A stretch of DNA of 48,291 bases from a virus, in IMG/VR virus record IMGVR_UViG_3300036859_000430, positions 1 to 48,291 of that record. The stretch is one strand, 5' to 3'. Positions 8,961-16,608 of the stretch are shown one piece after another. The notes below the pieces were generated by a model. That model was given only the letters and a program-made list of their open reading frames with translations, made no database searches and was not told the DNA's origin. The position numbers and the translations under genes were made by a program. How positions within the stretch are numbered: the first letter of the stretch is position 1; each line of letters opens with the position of its first letter.

Positions 8961-9261
8961 GCTTAGCCCTCCTCTTCTGCCTGGCGGCTACAAATTCCTG
9001 CATTTCTTCCACAGTAGCTATCCGCCTCGGTCTTGCTTCTGGCGACTCAGGAATAATGTGGTCATCCGAAACTTGCCGCGCCTGGATATGCCTCACCGTG
9101 GCCGAGTCCTTCGGGAGGTTTAGAGAGAGCGCACGCAGACGACGCAGGCCCATGGCCTTCGGTCCCCACAGACATTCCCGCAGGTCTAGCCCGTAGAAGG
9201 ATTGGAAGTCGGCCTCGAGGGGCTCGAAATTGAGGGCAAAGAACCACCCGAGGCTTTTAAT
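8944..9261 (-). CDS. tail assembly chaperone, C-terminal extension made by -1 frameshift (gpT-like)
   Basis: This frame has no stop from the slip site at 9261-9267 to 8944. Continued from codon 97 of the upstream frame it adds 105 residues, giving a fusion of about 202 residues. The added part contains FYGLDLRECLWGP and LRRLRALSLNLPKDSA, strongly like the conserved segment of actinophage tail-chaperone extensions, which shows that the frame is coding upstream of its first ATG at 9153. The fusion acts with the unshifted protein to load the tape measure. The internal ATG at 9153 is probably not a real start. Confidence 0.85.
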   Translation of the reverse strand: MKSLGWFFALNFEPLEADFQSFYGLDLRECLWGPKAMGLRRLRALSLNLPKDSATVRHIQARQVSDDHIIPESPEARPRRIATVEEMQEFVAARQKRRAKRAAGD

Positions 9262-9551
9262 TCCCCCTGGCCGTCCGTCGGAACGTTATCCAGCGAGTAG
9301 GTCTGTTGAACATAGGCCGCCAGATGAACGAAATCTAGCTGACTGGGTTTCAGGCTCATGAATTTAATCAGCTGTTCCTCGCCCAGCAATTCGGTGTATG
9401 CCGCTCGTTCCTCCTGCTCCACCAGGAGCCAGGCATACTCATAGGGCATTTCATCTGGCAGGGTGAATATCTCACCCTTGAATTTGAACGTTTTGGGCTC
9501 TTTCTTCTGCTCTGCTCGCGCCGCCCGAAGCGCATCGAGGTCCAGTTCCAT
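9186..9551 (-). CDS. tail assembly chaperone (gpG-like)
   Basis: 121 residues, coded between the tail tube and tape-measure genes. The acidic, helical sequence (LDALRAARAEQKKEPK, then EQEERAAYTELLGEEQ) is typical of the first tail chaperone, which binds the tape measure during tail assembly. Most ribosomes would finish here; a minority slip back one base at GGGGGAA (codons 95-97, Gln-Gly-Glu) into the downstream frame. The last 24 codons after the slip site are low in complexity (SLPSISSPSRPTSNPSTG), as expected for a tail used only in the unshifted product. Confidence 0.88.
   Translation of the reverse strand: MELDLDALRAARAEQKKEPKTFKFKGEIFTLPDEMPYEYAWLLVEQEERAAYTELLGEEQLIKFMSLKPSQLDFVHLAAYVQQTYSLDNVPTDGQGELKASGGSLPSISSPSRPTSNPSTG
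9261..9267 (-). promoter_or_regulatory. programmed -1 frameshift slip site GGGGGAA
   Basis: On the minus strand the bases read CAG-GGG-GAA in the upstream frame. Slippage by -1 re-pairs the P-site glycine tRNA perfectly. The -1 frame is closed upstream by a TAA near 9286 and the 0 frame ends at 9186, so the shift must occur in this 100-base window. This heptamer is the best candidate; a second weaker one is the TTAAAAG just downstream. Confidence 0.7.
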
Positions 9552-9576
9552 CTCCCTATCCTCTCAGACGCTCGGC

Positions 9577-10134
9577 TTAGGTAGCCGAGAATTCGGCGTC
9601 GGCAACGAACAATGTGTAGGGGTCCCCCGATCCTGTCGGGTTTAGCGCCAATGTGATCGGCAGATCGGCAGGCGCGGTACGCCCAAAGGTCGTCTCCACG
9701 TCCTCGACCACGATGGCACGAGGCAGGTACCAGCGATATAGCCTGCCGCCGTCGTCCCCGTCGATGATTACGGCCCGGAAGTCCACGAAGGACGGGTCCG
9801 GAGGGACGTACTTATAGTTAGGCGAGGAGCCTGTCACGGTTCCGCCACCGAAAGCCAGCTTGACTGTTTCATAGTTCCACTGGCGCAGAACGAAGGAGCA
9901 GCGGAAGGTCCGACCGGTAATAAAAGTCCTTCCCGGATAGAAGCTCTTCCAGATGTCCACGTCTTCGGTGGTCTTGCCATCGGTGATGGTGGCACCATTG
10001 GCGTTGGTGGTACCTAGATGGACAAACGCCGCAGCAGGAGCTGCACTTGCATCGACAGGAGCCGTGGTACCTACAGGGGCGACGTAAACATCACCGTCGC
10101 CTGCGATTACAATTTCGTCGGTATCGAAAGCCAC
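9577..10134 (-). CDS. major tail (tube) protein
   Basis: 185 residues directly upstream of the tail chaperones, the conserved place of the tail-tube subunit. The sequence begins MAFDTDEIVIAGDGDVYVAP, a common opening of siphophage tube proteins, and is beta-rich throughout with an IVVEDVETTFGR strand pair typical of the tube fold. It should polymerise into hexameric rings around the tape measure. No extra Ig-like domain is attached. Confidence 0.85.
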   Translation of the reverse strand: MAFDTDEIVIAGDGDVYVAPVGTTAPVDASAAPAAAFVHLGTTNANGATITDGKTTEDVDIWKSFYPGRTFITGRTFRCSFVLRQWNYETVKLAFGGGTVTGSSPNYKYVPPDPSFVDFRAVIIDGDDGGRLYRWYLPRAIVVEDVETTFGRTAPADLPITLALNPTGSGDPYTLFVADAEFSAT

Positions 10135-10149
10135 TTCCTTACCTCCTCG

Positions 10150-10560
10150 CTAGGAAGGGATGCGGTGAATCCATACAGCATAGTCGAACGTAAAACGTGG
10201 CCTCCCCGTATCGGGATCGGGGAGATACTGCGGACCTCTCCGCTCAAGCGAACCAGTGACCACACCCAGAGTGTGAATCCCGACAATCTGTCTGTGCGCC
10301 ATCGCGGCCCGTATTTTCCCCATCAAATCCGACGCGGCCTCGCGTTCTCCCAGGACGCCTCTCACGTCGATTTGGAGTACGGCTCCGTCTAGATAATCAT
10401 CGTCGCTGGAACCACCCCCTATTCTTTGTACTGTAACCACCGGCCATATTGGATTCGGTGGAATATCGGTGGAAATCCAGGCACTATCGGGTACATCTGC
10501 ATGTGCGATTAAGTAATTTACCACCAGCTTTTCAACATCGGGCTGGACTTTGAGTACCAA
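10150..10560 (-). CDS. tail terminator protein
   Basis: 136 residues. The pattern (DVEKLVVNYLIAH, then PIWPVVTVQRIGGG, LQIDVRG and REAASDLMGKIRAAM) fits the small tail-terminator/completion family of siphophages, which caps the tail tube and binds the head-completion proteins. Gene order (HK97 gp10-like, terminator, tube) agrees. Function is inferred from pattern and order. Confidence 0.75.
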   Translation of the reverse strand: MVLKVQPDVEKLVVNYLIAHADVPDSAWISTDIPPNPIWPVVTVQRIGGGSSDDDYLDGAVLQIDVRGVLGEREAASDLMGKIRAAMAHRQIVGIHTLGVVTGSLERRGPQYLPDPDTGRPRFTFDYAVWIHRIPS

Positions 10561-10562
10561 TC

Positions 10563-10949
10563 CTATCCTTCCCGTTCCCTCTCGGAAATCCGTTCAGCTT
10601 CATAACCGCCCTCGAGCTTGGAAAAGGCGTCCTCTATCTGAGCGTCAGTAAATGATTCAGCCTCTAACGCCTTCCTGAGCGGCGCAAACGTAGGCGTATC
10701 CGACGTGCCTAATTCCAAATATGAAAAATAATCCACGTCTGGGTCGTCAGACCCAACATCGGAAGCCCACCCTTCGTGGCCCAGGTAGGTGTCGCGACGA
10801 ATGGAATTCCGAGCCCTGCCGGTGGCTACCGGAGTAAATCCGGCTGCCAATTCTTCTTTGCGCTTCCCCGTACGATCTATGGCTTGTCTAACTCCTACAG
10901 ACTGCGCGATAGCCCGATTAATTCCGGCCCTCATTATGAAATAGGACAC
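10563..10949 (-). CDS. HK97 gp10-like neck/tail completion protein
   Basis: 128 residues. It has the family features of an N-terminal helix, a VATGRARNSIR segment and a YFSYLELGTSDTPTFAPLR segment (the 'Y-x-x-x-x-E-x-G-T' motif with following Pro-x-x-Pro-like turn) seen in HK97 gp10-like proteins. Members join the head-closure ring to the tail. Its start overlaps the stop of the head-closure gene by 1 base. Confidence 0.82.
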   Translation of the reverse strand: MSYFIMRAGINRAIAQSVGVRQAIDRTGKRKEELAAGFTPVATGRARNSIRRDTYLGHEGWASDVGSDDPDVDYFSYLELGTSDTPTFAPLRKALEAESFTDAQIEDAFSKLEGGYEAERISEREREG

Positions 10950-11308
10950 TAGGCTCCCTCTACCTCCCGCAGGTTAGCTTCGATGTGATGGCGGCCTCCT
11001 GGAGTGTGAACCGGCCAAGGCTGCCCAACTACACCGAATGTTATGCCCAGTGCTGTAACTTCATCTAACGAACCTAGAATAGCATCTTTGGGTAGTATTA
11101 CTATCCAGTCCGAAGTCCGAATATCGAAGCCTCCGAGACGTTCCCTCGTGGCTCCGGCACGGCCGCGCGCATTAGCCTGCTCCACGTAACCTTTGTATGT
11201 GGTAATACTAACCACTTCCACCTTTGGATTGTTGTATCCATCCACATTGCCGGTCTGCTCTTTGTGAGCAACCGTAACATCCATGGAAAGCAAGTCATCA
11301 AAGGCCAT
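10949..11308 (-). CDS. head closure / head-tail adaptor protein
   Basis: 119 residues, beta-rich, with the pattern of SPP1 gp16-like head-closure proteins: an N-terminal MDVTVAHKEQTG strand, a central KGYVEQANARG segment, and a C-terminal HHIEANLREVEGA. It would form the ring below the connector that closes the filled head. It is coded next to the HK97 gp10-like gene as expected. Confidence 0.78.
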   Translation of the reverse strand: MAFDDLLSMDVTVAHKEQTGNVDGYNNPKVEVVSITTYKGYVEQANARGRAGATRERLGGFDIRTSDWIVILPKDAILGSLDEVTALGITFGVVGQPWPVHTPGGRHHIEANLREVEGA

Positions 11309-11635
11309 TTACGGAATTGCCTCCCCAAATACGATAAGCCGATCTACCGGGCGTACTGGGATTTCCGGTGAATCCTCCACCATCAGCCAGATAGCATATT
11401 CACCCTCGGTTAACGCTATTCCGTCTGGACCTACCAAGCATCTAGCAACATATGGAGAGGTACTTACATCTGGGTCCCACTCAGCGTTCTCCCAGTCCCC
11501 GACCTCAGGGATTACTTCAAATCCGCCTGGTAGGGGGAAGAAAGCCATAAACACGTTGTCGTTAGTTGGGTCTACATTTACTGAAACTTCAACCGGCACA
11601 TATTCTGAGGAAGCAACTGATTGGCGAATAGTCAC
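11309..11635 (-). CDS. small beta-rich virion protein, possibly Ig-like
   Basis: 108 residues with repeated beta strands (VPVEVSVNVDPTNDNVFMAFF, then GEYAIWLMVEDSPEIPVRP). The pattern resembles phage accessory domains that bind the head or tail surface. It overlaps the repeat protein gene upstream by 4 bases and stops 1 base before the head-closure gene, so it belongs to the same transcript. No firm family. Confidence 0.6.
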   Translation of the reverse strand: MTIRQSVASSEYVPVEVSVNVDPTNDNVFMAFFPLPGGFEVIPEVGDWENAEWDPDVSTSPYVARCLVGPDGIALTEGEYAIWLMVEDSPEIPVRPVDRLIVFGEAIP

Positions 11636-12831
11636 TCTGAATGTGCCTCCTCCCTAGCATCGAAATGCCACCGAGACTCTCCGCCATTAAACGATCGCCG
11701 TGCCCCCCCAGCGAAGCTCCACCGACTGGTACCGATCCTTGCATCTAGTACAATGTCGCGTCTGATAACTAACACCGTGGGCACTCCAATAGCCACAACT
11801 GCAGCTACCACCAACGGTACGACGAGGGCGTCTCCCTGGATGACGGGAACGCCCACAGCGGCGACGGCGACGACGACCCCCGGAGCCGGTGTCGCTGTCA
11901 CGGAGACCGACGGGACCCCGACGGACGCCAATCCCGCCACCACGCCAGGAGCCGCTAGTGCGTCGCCCACAACACTTGGGGATTCAAGCGATGCAATTGC
12001 TGCTACAGCAGTTACAACCGCTAAAGCATCCGCTATCACGCCTGGGAGGCCGATGGCGGCAATGGCTGCTACGACGGTGGGGGTAGCAATGACGCTGCCG
12101 CCTCCAATGTCAACAACCGGAGTTTCTATCGACGCAATAGCTGCCACTACGACAGGTGAAACGTCGACTCCAAGTGAAATCGTTGGAGCGTCAACTGCGA
12201 CAATAACCGTTACTGCCAAAGGTGCGGCTAGCGCATCGCCTTGTACTACTGGAATCCCTATAGCAGCGACGGCGATCACAGTCGCAGGCGTTACCGTCAC
12301 ATTGGATTCAGTTATAACTGTGGGAATATCGGTTGCTGCGATTGCAGTTACCGTACTAGGAGCTGGTTCGGTTCCGAGGCCGATAGTAGGAATCTCAATT
12401 GATGCAACAGCAGCGACTACATCAGGCGTGGCCGTAGCGCTCCGCCGGATGAAAGGTGTCCCAATTGAAGCTACCGCTGCTACTGCGTCAGGTGCTGGAT
12501 TAGCATCCCCCGTTATTGTTGGAATACCAATGGCGGCTACCGCAGCTACGGACGAGGGCGCGACAACGGCTTCACCCTGGACCGTTGGCGTGCCAATTGC
12601 AGCTATTGCCGCAACTACTGCTGGTGTGGCGTCAGCACCAAAAGGCAGTTCCTCAAAGAATATTAACCTGGTCTTCTGCGGCTTGAACGCGGGATTGAAG
12701 TCCTCCGCTTCCTGCATCCATCCGAATTTGGCTGAGGCGGTATTCGCCGCGCCCCCGGAATGCTTCGATAGTTTCCCTCTGGCTATGTTCCGAACCGCAT
12801 AGGTGCTTACACCGGTTCGGTAGATAGGCAT
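11632..12831 (-). CDS. virion protein built of thirteen 22-residue repeats
   Basis: 399 residues. After a unique N-terminus (about 65 residues) come 13 tandem repeats of 22-24 residues with consensus AxAxPxxVxAVAxIGxPxVxxD, then a unique C-terminus (about 40 residues, including SRWSFAGGARRSF and SRWHFDAREE). The same repeat type opens the tail protein at 3233-4690. The repeats predict one short beta strand pair or helix-strand unit each, so the protein may be an extended fibre or stalk on the head or neck. It lies in the head-tail joining block. A long open frame on the opposite strand is a by-product of repeated codon composition. Confidence 0.75.
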   Translation of the reverse strand: MPIYRTGVSTYAVRNIARGKLSKHSGGAANTASAKFGWMQEAEDFNPAFKPQKTRLIFFEELPFGADATPAVVAAIAAIGTPTVQGEAVVAPSSVAAVAAIGIPTITGDANPAPDAVAAVASIGTPFIRRSATATPDVVAAVASIEIPTIGLGTEPAPSTVTAIAATDIPTVITESNVTVTPATVIAVAAIGIPVVQGDALAAPLAVTVIVAVDAPTISLGVDVSPVVVAAIASIETPVVDIGGGSVIATPTVVAAIAAIGLPGVIADALAVVTAVAAIASLESPSVVGDALAAPGVVAGLASVGVPSVSVTATPAPGVVVAVAAVGVPVIQGDALVVPLVVAAVVAIGVPTVLVIRRDIVLDARIGTSRWSFAGGARRSFNGGESRWHFDAREEAHSE

Positions 12832-12832
12832 G

Positions 12833-13288
12833 TCATTCTCTCCACATGAAGGTCATATCGAGAGTTCCTGGCGTCCCTTCGTTATTTTCCATCAAGCATA
12901 GCCCAGTCCCAGCTGGGACCAATAAGGGACGGAGAGGGTCATAACTCTTCCAAATAGCAGAACCGAGCGGTGCACTGATTTCGAAGCGCTCTAGCGGTGG
13001 GGTCTCAATTGTCGGGTTCACTGTGTAATCGGCCAGATCGAGTAGAGCGCCGGAAGCTGGACTAGCTCTCCTGTCCAACGCATTGTCGGCATCGGGCGTT
13101 ACCGTCGAGCCCGGTGTCCCTCTAGTTGTGATGCGCGCTAAGAAGAATCTAGTTGCAGCAGCTATCGCCACATCAATGCTCCAGAACAAAACATGAAGAT
13201 CGATCGAAGCATGAGGATTCCAAAGCGCTCCTAGCGGCTCATTCTGTGTCCCAGCTGCAGTCCTGCCGCCTACTGCATACCTCGCCAC
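12833..13288 (-). CDS. virion protein, paralogue of the next gene
   Basis: 151 residues. Together with the next gene it shares MARY-x-x-GGR at the N-terminus, a LWNPHASI segment, a GSTVTPD-x-DN-x-x-x-RR segment, and VPAGTGLC near the C-terminus, so the two arose by tandem duplication. The sequence is beta-rich without membrane segments. The genes are 1 base apart. A decoration or head-fibre role is likely from position but is not proven. Confidence 0.68.
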   Translation of the reverse strand: MARYAVGGRTAAGTQNEPLGALWNPHASIDLHVLFWSIDVAIAAATRFFLARITTRGTPGSTVTPDADNALDRRASPASGALLDLADYTVNPTIETPPLERFEISAPLGSAIWKSYDPLRPLLVPAGTGLCLMENNEGTPGTLDMTFMWRE

Positions 13289-13289
13289 A

Positions 13290-13748
13290 TTACTCGTCCC
13301 ACACGAAGGTGAAATCGCTATCCTGCAGAATGACAGCTACGGGTGTGACGATACACAGCCCCGTCCCAGCTGGCACTTCGACGGGCTCATCATGGAAGGA
13401 CCACACAAAGCCAGAAGCCGCAGCAGCGGGCGTGTTGGCCCGAGCCATGTATGGCCCCTGCAACGTGGGCTGCGCCGAGAAGGCGGCCAATTCCAGAGTC
13501 GTAAGCGAAATTGGCGCATAACGCCGAGCGTAGTGATTGTCTATATCGGGGGTAACCGTAGACCCTGCTGTGCCCTTGGCGCTGGAACGGATTAAAGCAT
13601 GGTTACTAGCGGTAGCTGGAATCTGCACGACTTGGATTTCCACCACAAAGAGGGATATAGAAGCGTGGGGATTCCACAGTTCAGCCGCACAATGATCAAT
13701 GGTGGCCAACGTGTCGGCGGAACGACCTCCCGCGGAGTAGCGAGCCAT
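13290..13748 (-). CDS. virion protein, paralogue of the previous gene
   Basis: 152 residues, clearly related to the product of 12833-13288 through the shared MARY, LWNPHASI, GSTVTPD and VPAGTGLC blocks, while the stretches between are diverged. Such tandem pairs in phage head genes often give two decoration proteins occupying different sites or alternating positions. It starts just downstream of the small TTG-started gene. Confidence 0.68.
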   Translation of the reverse strand: MARYSAGGRSADTLATIDHCAAELWNPHASISLFVVEIQVVQIPATASNHALIRSSAKGTAGSTVTPDIDNHYARRYAPISLTTLELAAFSAQPTLQGPYMARANTPAAAASGFVWSFHDEPVEVPAGTGLCIVTPVAVILQDSDFTFVWDE

Positions 13749-13749
13749 C

Positions 13750-13929
13750 CTAGATCGCCGTCCAAATGTAGTCCACTACGGTTCCCATGTACTGCCCTCC
13801 CCACTGTGGGTCAGATGTAACAAAGTTAAAATCGCTTTGCGCATCGAATTGGAGTGTACTCTGCACAGTCGGCGTCACCAGCCATTGACTGCCATCATAC
13901 AGGAGTCGGATATCGCATGACCAAGGCAA
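13750..13929 (-). CDS. small virion-region protein, TTG start
   Basis: A 59-codon frame fills the space between the 148-residue gene and the duplicated pair. The product begins MPWSCDIRLLYDGSQWLVTP and ends in GTVVDYIWTAI, with balanced composition and no low-complexity sequence, so it looks coding. The proposed start is TTG at 13929, about ten bases after a GAGGGGG ribosome site. There is no in-frame ATG except at the Met of QYMGTVVDY. Its stop is 1 base before the paralogue gene. The family is unknown. Confidence 0.55.
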   Translation of the reverse strand: MPWSCDIRLLYDGSQWLVTPTVQSTLQFDAQSDFNFVTSDPQWGGQYMGTVVDYIWTAI

Positions 13930-13945
13930 ATCACGCCGCCCCCTC

Positions 13946-14392
13946 TTATGGAGTTAGATCGATGGTGAAAACTCCCGCCGCAGGCCACTGAATAGTAAAG
14001 GTACCGTTGGAGGAAGTGAAGTCGGCCCCAAAGGTAATGCCGACGATGAGATTGTCGCCCGCCAGAGCATCAGCGTAGAGGATCACGCCACGCGCGTTGG
14101 CGATAGAGGAGGAAGCCCAGGATTGATCGCCCATATCGTACTTGAGCGTACCTGTCGGGGATTCTGTAGTAGTCGGGCTCAGACCAGTTAGGTCTTTGCC
14201 GCCCGCCGTATAACCAGTTCCGGAAACTTCGTTGGTAGCAGAATAGCCAACATCCGTCGAGAAGTTCGGAGTTAGCGTGTTGGTGTACATTGCTGTCTTG
14301 TGCGTGGTGAGGCTAGTATCGATTGCCAGTTGAGTGGCATCGAGGATATCAATCCAATTGAGGAGGTAAAGGCCGCTCGATCCAAAAGCCAT
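13946..14392 (-). CDS. virion protein, probable head decoration or fibre subunit
   Basis: 148 residues. It begins MAFGSSGLYLLNWIDIL and continues with Thr/Ser/Gly-rich beta-type sequence, ending in IQWPAAGVFTIDLTP. I recall similar proteins in the head gene block of actinophages without a firm function. It follows the small capsid-associated genes and precedes the connector completion genes, so a head-surface role is plausible. Confidence 0.65.
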   Translation of the reverse strand: MAFGSSGLYLLNWIDILDATQLAIDTSLTTHKTAMYTNTLTPNFSTDVGYSATNEVSGTGYTAGGKDLTGLSPTTTESPTGTLKYDMGDQSWASSSIANARGVILYADALAGDNLIVGITFGADFTSSNGTFTIQWPAAGVFTIDLTP

Positions 14393-14683
14393 TTAGCCCT
14401 CGCCTCCCTCGCCGTTTGCCTCTGCCACCACACCCACTCCAGCCGACCTATTCCCAGCGGCAATTTGAGCGTGACGCTCGGCGGTGCGTGCCTCGGAAAT
14501 AGCTACCTGCATTTCGCGATAGTCGGCCTTTTCCTGATCAGAGGCGCTGCCGTCTCTTACCTTATCGGCCAGGGCCGACATTTCATTACTCAATTGCTGA
14601 ACGGCCTTCTGCGCCTCAGATTGCGCATCAGCCGCCTTTTGGCTAGCTTCTCTAACCTTAGCCAGAGCGTCTTCTGCTGGCAC
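14393..14683 (-). CDS. small helical coiled-coil protein in head module
   Basis: 96 residues, mainly Ala, Glu, Gln and Lys in heptad-like order (KVREASQKAADAQSEAQKAV), predicting a helical coiled coil, with a Gly-rich C-terminal tail. The stop touches the next gene's start. It may be an assembly factor or minor virion component. No family is recognised. Confidence 0.6.
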   Translation of the reverse strand: MPAEDALAKVREASQKAADAQSEAQKAVQQLSNEMSALADKVRDGSASDQEKADYREMQVAISEARTAERHAQIAAGNRSAGVGVVAEANGEGGEG

Positions 14684-14875
14684 TTAACCCCCCTTCTTGG
14701 TCAGCCCCATGGCGACCGGCTCGGGTGCCGCGAATGCATCCCGGGAATCGTCCCAGTGCTCCCGTTCATAACCTGCCACGCGGCCGGTATCCTCGTTGAC
14801 CTTGACCTCAGCTTTGGAGCGCCCCCTGTGCCTCAAGACACCCAGAGTCCGAGCTTTCTCTGCGAACTCGCTCAT
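14684..14875 (-). CDS. small conserved-looking head-module protein
   Basis: 63 residues containing GRVAGYEREHWDDSRDAFAA, a motif of the type 'VAGY-x-x-EHWDxxxDA' that I associate with small proteins coded near the connector genes of actinophages. Its start overlaps the stop of the connector gene by 1 base. The function is unknown. Confidence 0.62.
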   Translation of the reverse strand: MSEFAEKARTLGVLRHRGRSKAEVKVNEDTGRVAGYEREHWDDSRDAFAAPEPVAMGLTKKGG

Positions 14876-15501
14876 TACCCTCCCTTCATGGCGTACATTC
14901 GTGGTCGATAGCGATTCAGAAGTCGTACGTCGCTTTCTACCAAGTCCACTACGCGCCCGTCAGCAACGTTCACTCTATAGGAATAGGTGCCAATGGCTTC
15001 TCCGGCTAGTTGCCCCGACTGCGTAGGGTGCTCATAAATCCTAGCCGCGATCCGCTTGCACGCAAGTTTTATATCGTCTGGAAGAACTTCGTAACCATGC
15101 GTATACTTTACGGTAATTTCCACATGAGGACCGCCCCAGAATCCTCCAGGACCGTATGGCCCCCAGGGAGCCTCTGCCTGATCCGAGATTAATAGATTCC
15201 CGCCCCAAAGCAGCCTACCCCTACGTGTAAATGAATAAGCAGCCGTAGCGATTACGGCACCGCCTTGCTTAACTTCGCTAACAGCTGTTACCGGCCGCTC
15301 GGGGAGCCATAATTCCTCACCCCATGTTCCCTCCAGAGCAATCACATCATCGATGACCTCTATAAGAGTTTGCCGAGTATAGCTCTGGATGGCAGCTGAG
15401 GCATCTAGGATAGCTCCATGAGGTCTCTGCTGACCAACATCTAGGTCTTTCCCCATGAAATCGCCTAGCTCGGGAACCGTGATGAATTCAGCCACCGCCA
15501 T
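14875..15501 (-). CDS. head-tail connector (adaptor) protein
   Basis: 208 residues. The arrangement of an N-terminal helical part with ILDASAAIQSYTRQTLIE, a middle beta hairpin with WLPERPVTAVSEVKQGG, and a C-terminal helix with DIKLACKRIAARIYEHP is that of HK97 gp6-like/Phi29-type head completion adaptors, which bind below the portal. The start overlaps the glycosyltransferase gene by 14 bases. Confidence 0.8.
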   Translation of the reverse strand: MAVAEFITVPELGDFMGKDLDVGQQRPHGAILDASAAIQSYTRQTLIEVIDDVIALEGTWGEELWLPERPVTAVSEVKQGGAVIATAAYSFTRRGRLLWGGNLLISDQAEAPWGPYGPGGFWGGPHVEITVKYTHGYEVLPDDIKLACKRIAARIYEHPTQSGQLAGEAIGTYSYRVNVADGRVVDLVESDVRLLNRYRPRMYAMKGG

Positions 15502-16606
15502 CCTTCCCTATTGCGTCTAGTGGCGCCAGCCAACGATCGGCATTCCGTTCGAGAGTAATCCCCCGACCCAGTTCTATCGCCGCCTGAGTCATGCGTTCTC
15601 GAAGCGCCACATCGTGCACAAGCGTCTGCACCGCGTCCGCAAACTCGCGCGGTCCTTTAACCAGAATGCCCGCTCCCGTACCCTCGAGCAATTCTCGCTG
15701 GTCGGGCAAGTCCGTAACTACTACTGGCTTCCCTAGTGCCAGAAATTCTCTCACCTTAAGGTTGGACTTAGCCTCATTGAACAAGATGGGTTTCAGAGGA
15801 ACAATCCCTATATCGCATTGTCCCATAAGCTTGTAAAAGCTCAGTTCGTCCTGTACCCACGGCGCTACTTTATACTCCCCGGGATTCAGACCGAGCACCC
15901 CAGGAACACGCTTGTCGCCCACCGACACGAATATCGCGTCCTGCATGGCCTGCCTAACGACAGGAGCGAACCATTGCAAGTCGTGTAAATGTGTATCTAC
16001 AACACCTGCCCAGCCCACTCTTACTTGGGATGGTGGCGGGTTCCCATTTAGGATCGAGGGGGCAATCCTTGCCGGAAGGAAGTTGGGAACCCGCCACACC
16101 CGGCTTGCGAGCGGCCCATAAACCTCTTCGAGCCGCTGAGTCGTCACAATCAAGCCATCAGCTTCCCCGATAGCCCAATCGTGAAATTTTATCTGTTGCC
16201 TGGATGCTCGCCAAGTATTAGTAGAGGGAATCCTGCCAATATCGTCATCTTCATCTACTAGGACTGGAATTCCCCATTTCCTGTATCTTTTGATCCAGTC
16301 TAGCACATCCTCTGGCGCGTAATCGGGCGCAATCGGCCGGTGGATTACCGCCACCCCCCTAGTAGAGAAGCCGGGCCAGCCGATGGTGGATTGAGAATTA
16401 TAGCCCAGGCGCATTAACGCCTCAGCGGGCCATCTACTCCTGATCCGTCCTCCGCCTTTTAGGTCGCTCGCCAGGAATCTAATGGATGGCTCAGGGCGAA
16501 TTACCTCTACTAACTTGAACCCTCTGGAGCGGTAGACCGACTCCCATACCTTGCGGGAAGCAGAGACTACCGCTCCATCAGGCCGCTCTACTAGGACTTG
16601 CTCCAT
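15488..16606 (-). CDS. GT-B glycosyltransferase (group 1) within the head operon
   Basis: 372 residues from the ATG at 16606; the open frame runs 40 codons further up into the capsid gene, but the capsid stop lies 2 bases before this ATG. The C-terminal half has the GT4-type nucleotide-sugar site (GIVPLKPILFNEAKSNLKV, then REFLALGKPVVVTDLP), with the usual acidic pair around FNEAKSNLKVRE. Residues such as VDEDDDIG and GWAGVVDTHLHDL mark the linker and Rossmann strands. Placed between capsid and connector genes, it may glycosylate the capsid or another virion protein, using a sugar nucleotide from the RmlB/RmlC-like enzymes. A moron gene with an unrelated role is possible. Confidence 0.85.
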   Translation of the reverse strand: MEQVLVERPDGAVVSASRKVWESVYRSRGFKLVEVIRPEPSIRFLASDLKGGGRIRSRWPAEALMRLGYNSQSTIGWPGFSTRGVAVIHRPIAPDYAPEDVLDWIKRYRKWGIPVLVDEDDDIGRIPSTNTWRASRQQIKFHDWAIGEADGLIVTTQRLEEVYGPLASRVWRVPNFLPARIAPSILNGNPPPSQVRVGWAGVVDTHLHDLQWFAPVVRQAMQDAIFVSVGDKRVPGVLGLNPGEYKVAPWVQDELSFYKLMGQCDIGIVPLKPILFNEAKSNLKVREFLALGKPVVVTDLPDQRELLEGTGAGILVKGPREFADAVQTLVHDVALRERMTQAAIELGRGITLERNADRWLAPLDAIGKDGGG

Positions 16607-16608
16607 CC

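Noticed and set aside
11621-12802. 393-codon open frame on the plus strand opposite the repeat protein
   Set aside because: It is a mirror of the 66-base repeats, whose codon composition leaves the opposite strand free of stops. It has no ribosome site and lies against the late operon.
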